Shown here piece after piece: positions 60,944 through 64,000 of a stretch of 64,000 nucleotides of DNA. This DNA is from Castellaniella defragrans (GTDB taxonomy: Bacteria; Pseudomonadota; Gammaproteobacteria; Burkholderiales; Burkholderiaceae_B). Position numbers and translations under genes: made by a program. The stretch is taken from NCBI RefSeq assembly GCF_014203015.1, contig NZ_JACHIB010000020.1:1-64000 (forward strand), in the 5' to 3' direction. The notes below the pieces were generated by a model that had not been told where the DNA came from, did no database searches, and saw only the letters and a program-made list of their open reading frames with translations. Every line of letters starts with the position of its first letter. The first letter of the stretch is position 1.

Positions 60944-61861
60944 CTAATGGGACCTGCCGATGATGTAGTCGGCCAGCTCGCGCAGGCGGCAGGCCGACGG
61001 CCCCAGCGGCAGCAGCGCGGCGCAGGCCTGCTCGCGCAGGCCGGCCAGCAGTTCGCGCGAGCCGTCCAGCCCCATGATGGAGACGTAGGTCGGCTTGCCC
61101 TGGGCGGCGTCCTTGCCGGCGGTCTTGCCCAGGGTGGCCGAATCGGCGGTCACGTCCAGGATGTCGTCCACCACCTGGAAGGCCAGGCCCATGGCCGAGG
61201 CGTAGGATTCCAGGCCGGCGCGCACGGTGCTGCTGGCGCCGGCCACCACCCCGCCCAGCAGCACGCTGGCTTCCAGCAGGGCGCCGGTCTTCATGCGGTG
61301 CATGTGCTGCAGCGCCTCGATCGGCAGGGCCTGGCCGACGCTGGCGCAGTCGATGGCCTGGCCGCCGACCATGCCCTCGCTGCCCGCCGCGCGGGCCAGC
61401 AGCCGGACCGCCTGGACCGTCAGGGCCGGCGCGATGGGCATCTGCGCCAGGCAGTCGAAGGCCAGGGGCTGCAGCGCATCCCCGGCGAGCATGGCGAGCG
61501 CCTCGTCGTCGAACTGGCGATGCACGGTGGGCCGGCCGCGCCGCAGGTCGTCGTCGTCCATGCAGGGCAGATCGTCGTGGATCAGCGAATAGGCGTGGAT
61601 CAGCTCCACGGCGGCGGCGGCGGCGTCCAGCGCCAGATCCTGCGCGGCGGCCGTGCCGTTGGGAGTGCGGCTGGCTTCGCCGGCGGCGTAGACCAGGGCG
61701 GCCCGCACCCGCTTGCCCGGCCCCAGGACGGCATAGCGCATGGCTTCGTGCAGGCGCGCGGGATCGTCCTCGGCGGGCGGCAGCAGGTCGTCGAGCACCG
61801 CCGCGGTGTGGTCCACCCGCTCGCGCAGCCAGGCGTCGAAATTCCCCGCGACAGCGCTCAT
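60944..61861 (-). CDS. ispA: Farnesyl diphosphate synthase
   Basis: Prenyl elongase that builds farnesyl diphosphate; 305 aa. The first Asp-rich motif is [14 protein letters not shown] with two small residues before it, and the second is DDILD in [12 protein letters not shown]. The Lys-Pro-Thr run [11 protein letters not shown] follows. Its product is the substrate of HpnD at 42.3 kb and of undecaprenyl and ubiquinone pathways. The ATG overlaps xseB by 4 bp. Confidence 0.95.
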   Translation of the reverse strand: MSAVAGNFDAWLRERVDHTAAVLDDLLPPAEDDPARLHEAMRYAVLGPGKRVRAALVYAAGEASRTPNGTAAAQDLALDAAAAAVELIHAYSLIHDDLPCMDDDDLRRGRPTVHRQFDDEALAMLAGDALQPLAFDCLAQMPIAPALTVQAVRLLARAAGSEGMVGGQAIDCASVGQALPIEALQHMHRMKTGALLEASVLLGGVVAGASSTVRAGLESYASAMGLAFQVVDDILDVTADSATLGKTAGKDAAQGKPTYVSIMGLDGSRELLAGLREQACAALLPLGPSACRLRELADYIIGRSH

Positions 61862-62145
61862 GTCGCGTCCCGCGCCGCGGCGTCGTCGAAGGGCTGGAGC
61901 AGCTGGCCCTGGAGCACCTGGACCTGCTGCTCGACGGCTTCCAGCCGCCGCTGGCACACCTGGGCCAGCGCCACGCCGCGCTGATACAGGGCGATGGACT
62001 CGTCCAGGCCCAGGTTGCCGTCGTTCATGCGGCCGGCCAGGTCCTCGAGTTCGGCCAGCGCCGTCTCGAAGTCCTGGGGCAATGGATCGGCGGGCCGGGA
62101 TGGCGGGGCCGGCGGCGGGGTTTGATCGTTGACCATGGGTTTCAT
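61858..62145 (-). CDS. xseB: Exodeoxyribonuclease VII small subunit
   Basis: A 95-residue accessory subunit of ExoVII (XseA-XseB). FETALAELEDLAGRMNDGNLGLDESIALYQRG is the conserved helical core; the N-terminal 20 residues are Pro-rich and variable. It starts the xseB-ispA-dxs run, an order widely conserved in proteobacteria. The start could also be the ATG at 62136 three codons later. xseA is not in the window. Confidence 0.94.
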   Translation of the reverse strand: MKPMVNDQTPPPAPPSRPADPLPQDFETALAELEDLAGRMNDGNLGLDESIALYQRGVALAQVCQRRLEAVEQQVQVLQGQLLQPFDDAAARDAT

Positions 62146-62225
62146 CTGAGCATTCCAGACTGGATTGTACGGGAACCCCGCCGGACCATGAAACCGCCCC
62201 GGGCCCGATCATCTGCGGGGTGGGG

Positions 62226-62231
62226 TACAAT
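62226..62231 (+). promoter_or_regulatory. -10 element TACAAT upstream of the Rieske oxygenase
   Basis: TACAAT in TGGGGTACAATTTCG lies 198 bp before the oxygenase ATG. This is far for a leader, and the intervening DNA (62232-62428) is GC-rich, with no recognisable frame or terminator. A long 5' leader or a promoter nearer the gene are both possible. Confidence 0.4.
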
Positions 62232-62428
62232 TTCGACCCCTGCCCCGGACCGGGCTTCACGTGGTGCCGGGGCCATGCGGTCCGGCCGCTTTTCGCGGCC
62301 GACCGGCTCGGGCGTTTTTCTTCGCGCCGACCCGGCCGCCGTCCATCCCCCGCCCCGACCGCCGGAACCGCCGGTGCCGGGACGTCCCGGCGGCGCTCCG
62401 GGCGGTTCCATTCTTGCGGGGGGAACCA

Positions 62429-63586
62429 ATGACCAACCCTTACATCCCTTCCGGCGCCGATCTGGCCAGCCAGCTTCCGGTCCACCACTACTTCGATCCG
62501 GCCGTCCTGGCCCGGGAACGGCGCCACATCTTCGAGCGCAGCGCGTGCTACGTGGGCCACGAGAAGATGGTGCCCGACCCCGGCGACTGGCGCACCCTGG
62601 CCCACGAGGGCGGCGGCCGGGTCCTGCTGCGCGACCGGACCGACGTGCGCCTGCTGTCGAACGTCTGCCGCCACCGCCAGGCCCTGATGCTGGGCAGCCA
62701 GACGGGGCGCGACGCCGATTGTTCGGCCGGCAACCTGTGCGCCACGGGCGGGCGCATCCTGTGCCCGATCCACCAATGGAGCTACGACACCCAGGGCCGG
62801 CTGCTGAACGCCCCGCTGTTTCCCGAGAAACCGGACCTGCGGCTGCGGGAATTCCCGCTGCGCAACTGCCATGGCCTGCTGTTCGAGGGCGCGCGCGATC
62901 CGCTGGGCGACCTCGGCGGCCTGTTCGAGCGGCCGGAATTCGATTTTTCCGACTACGTGCTGGACCACGTGGAAGTCCACCCCTGCCACTACAACTGGAA
63001 GACCTTCATCGAAGTCTACCTGGAGGACTACCACGTCGGCCCCTTCCACCCGGGGCTGGGGCGCTTCGTCACCTGCGACGACCTGGAATGGGAATTCGGC
63101 GAATTCCACAGCATGCAGCGCGTCGGCGTCCACCAGGCCCTGGGCCAGCCCGGCACCGAGGTCTACCGCCAGTGGCACGACCGCCTGCTGCAGTACCGCT
63201 CGGGCGCCGCGCCCGATTTCGGCGCGATCTGGGTGACGTATTTTCCCACCCACATGATCGAGCTCTATCCCCACGTCCTGGTGCTGTCCACGCTGCACCC
63301 CGTCAGCCCCCAGGAGACCGTCAACGTGATCGAGTTCTACTACCCCGAGGAAATCGTCGCCTTCGAGCGCGAATTCATCGAGGCCCAGCGCGCGGCCTAC
63401 CTGGAGACGGCGATCGAGGACGACGAGATCGGCGAGCGCATGGACGCCGGCCGCCGCGCCCTGATGGAGCGCGGCGAAAACGAATGCGGCCCCTACCAGA
63501 GCCCCCTGGAGGACGGCATGGCGCACTTCCACGCCTGGTACCGCCGCATGATGAACCCCGTCACGGATCAGTTCCCTGCGGACTGA
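62429..63586 (+). CDS. Rieske non-heme iron oxygenase, alpha subunit
   Basis: A 385-residue ring-hydroxylating-type oxygenase. The Rieske cluster ligands are C80, H82, C112 and H115 (NVCRHRQ and LCPIHQW), with 29 residues between the pairs where about 15-17 are usual; the extra part contains two further Cys residues. The non-heme iron site is seen in EVYLEDYHVGPFH (H202, H207). No reductase, ferredoxin or beta subunit is adjacent, so electron donors must come from elsewhere. Substrate unknown. GGGGGGAA precedes the ATG. The last six codons and stop fall in palindromic element B. Confidence 0.88.
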   Translation: MTNPYIPSGADLASQLPVHHYFDPAVLARERRHIFERSACYVGHEKMVPDPGDWRTLAHEGGGRVLLRDRTDVRLLSNVCRHRQALMLGSQTGRDADCSAGNLCATGGRILCPIHQWSYDTQGRLLNAPLFPEKPDLRLREFPLRNCHGLLFEGARDPLGDLGGLFERPEFDFSDYVLDHVEVHPCHYNWKTFIEVYLEDYHVGPFHPGLGRFVTCDDLEWEFGEFHSMQRVGVHQALGQPGTEVYRQWHDRLLQYRSGAAPDFGAIWVTYFPTHMIELYPHVLVLSTLHPVSPQETVNVIEFYYPEEIVAFEREFIEAQRAAYLETAIEDDEIGERMDAGRRALMERGENECGPYQSPLEDGMAHFHAWYRRMMNPVTDQFPAD

Positions 63587-63606
63587 TCCGTGCCTGGTGA
63601 ATCGGA
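63562..63606. repeat. Dispersed palindromic element, copy B
   Basis: CACGGATCAGT (63562-63572) pairs with ACTGATCCGTG (63582-63592); TCC and GGA extend the stem with one bulge around the loop CTGC. Relative to copy A (reverse complement) the stem has an A-T to T-A exchange that keeps pairing (GGAACAG/CTGTTCC versus GGATCAG/CTGATCC), and the flank GTGCC-GGT-GAATC is shared. It contains the oxygenase stop codon and lies between convergent genes, so it may end transcription from both. Confidence 0.85.
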
Positions 63607-63632
63607 GCGCCTTGCAAGGCGCGAGGCGGGAG

Positions 63633-64000
63633 TCAATCGCCTTTCGCCACCGGCCGGGCGGCGTCGGCGCACCATTCGCTCCAGGATCCCGGATACAGGG
63701 CCGAGCCGCGCAGGCCGGCCAGTTCCATGGCGAAAAGGTTGTGGCAGGCGGTGATGCCCGAGCCGCACTGATGGACGATGCCGCGGTCCAGCCGGCCGCC
63801 CAGCAGGGACTCGAATTCCGCGCGCAGTTCGGCGGCGGGCTTGAAGCGCCCGTCCGGGCCCAGATTGCGTTCAAACGGCCGGTTCAGCGCCCCCGGGATG
63901 TGCCCCGGCACCGGATCGATGGGCTCGACCGCGCCGCTGAAGCGCTCGGGCGCGCGCGCATCCAGCACCGTGAAGCGCGGCTCGTCCAGGTTGGACAGCA
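63633..64000 (-). CDS. sseA: 3-mercaptopyruvate sulfurtransferase (partial, N-terminus outside)
   Basis: The C-terminal rhodanese domain of a two-domain sulfurtransferase; the frame stays open to the window edge (NLDEPRFTVLDARAPERF at the cut). The active loop HQCGSGITACHN carries the catalytic Cys in the CGSG(V/I)T form of mercaptopyruvate sulfurtransferases rather than thiosulfate enzymes. GSWSEW is the conserved end. About 120 residues are visible of about 280 expected. Convergent with the oxygenase gene. Confidence 0.9.
   Translation of the reverse strand, partial: LSNLDEPRFTVLDARAPERFSGAVEPIDPVPGHIPGALNRPFERNLGPDGRFKPAAELRAEFESLLGGRLDRGIVHQCGSGITACHNLFAMELAGLRGSALYPGSWSEWCADAARPVAKGD

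Overview
The window is about 64 kb of very GC-rich, densely coding DNA with short gaps and many 1-4 bp start/stop overlaps. The gene content (RNase G, PriB inside the S6-S18-L9 ribosomal operon, FolE2 beside Dxs, HpnCDE, a Bordetella-like LPS-core glycosyltransferase/deacetylase cluster, PotFGHI, an alr-radA block) points to a betaproteobacterium of the Burkholderiales, most likely Alcaligenaceae (Bordetella/Achromobacter relatives). This is inference from protein content; no rRNA or tRNA gene is present.

Layout. 0-2 kb: a repeat-rich non-coding stretch with a stable-RNA-like promoter facing off the left edge, then rng. 2-12 kb: a lipoprotein, msbA, a heptosyltransferase with a YdcF protein, and a tight minus-strand run GT4-NodB-GT2-GT4-NodB-GT4 that should build and trim LPS core. 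12-22 kb: dnaE, an isolated AAA_14/DUF4143 ATPase, hrpA, then argA. 22-25 kb: yggX, phoU with its own PHO box, rpiA. 25-32 kb: the most accessory-looking part, with a sirtuin plus WYL regulator, an EcsC protein, a Pit phosphate transporter, a DinJ-YafQ toxin-antitoxin pair and a lone tandem-AAA+ ATPase. 32-37 kb: putrescine uptake (potFGHI) directly behind a Kdo kinase gene. 37-41 kb: TauE, radA, an SDR, alr. 41-45 kb: hpnCDE squalene synthesis. 45-50 kb: ornithine cyclodeaminase and alaC-hom-thrC. 50-55 kb: a secreted hydrolase, then a Mth938-like/bcp/phoH/pdxA run. 55-62 kb: dnaB, rpsF-priB-rpsR-rplI, and xseB-ispA-dxs-folE2. 62-64 kb: a Rieske oxygenase and a partial 3-mercaptopyruvate sulfurtransferase.

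Most notable signal. The EcsC gene and the tandem-AAA+ ATPase gene, 5.4 kb apart and on opposite strands, share a promoter of the form TGACG-N10-GGCGWCATATTCTGTCGC, in which a GGCGACA-N5-TGTCGCC dyad covers the -10. A weaker match (15 of 19) precedes the sirtuin-WYL pair. This suggests a small uncharacterised regulon, possibly under the WYL regulator encoded inside it.

Other signals outside the genes: an unusual density of short tandem repeat arrays (units of 12, 13, 16, 17, 18 and 19 bp), several starting in the stop codon of the gene before; two copies of a dispersed hairpin about 45 bp long with a compensatory base-pair change; a palindromic operator between the -35 and -10 of the toxin-antitoxin operon; a hairpin over the ribosome-binding site of the AAA+ gene; and a clear PhoB box in front of phoU. 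No CRISPR array, insertion sequence, integrase or prophage gene was seen.
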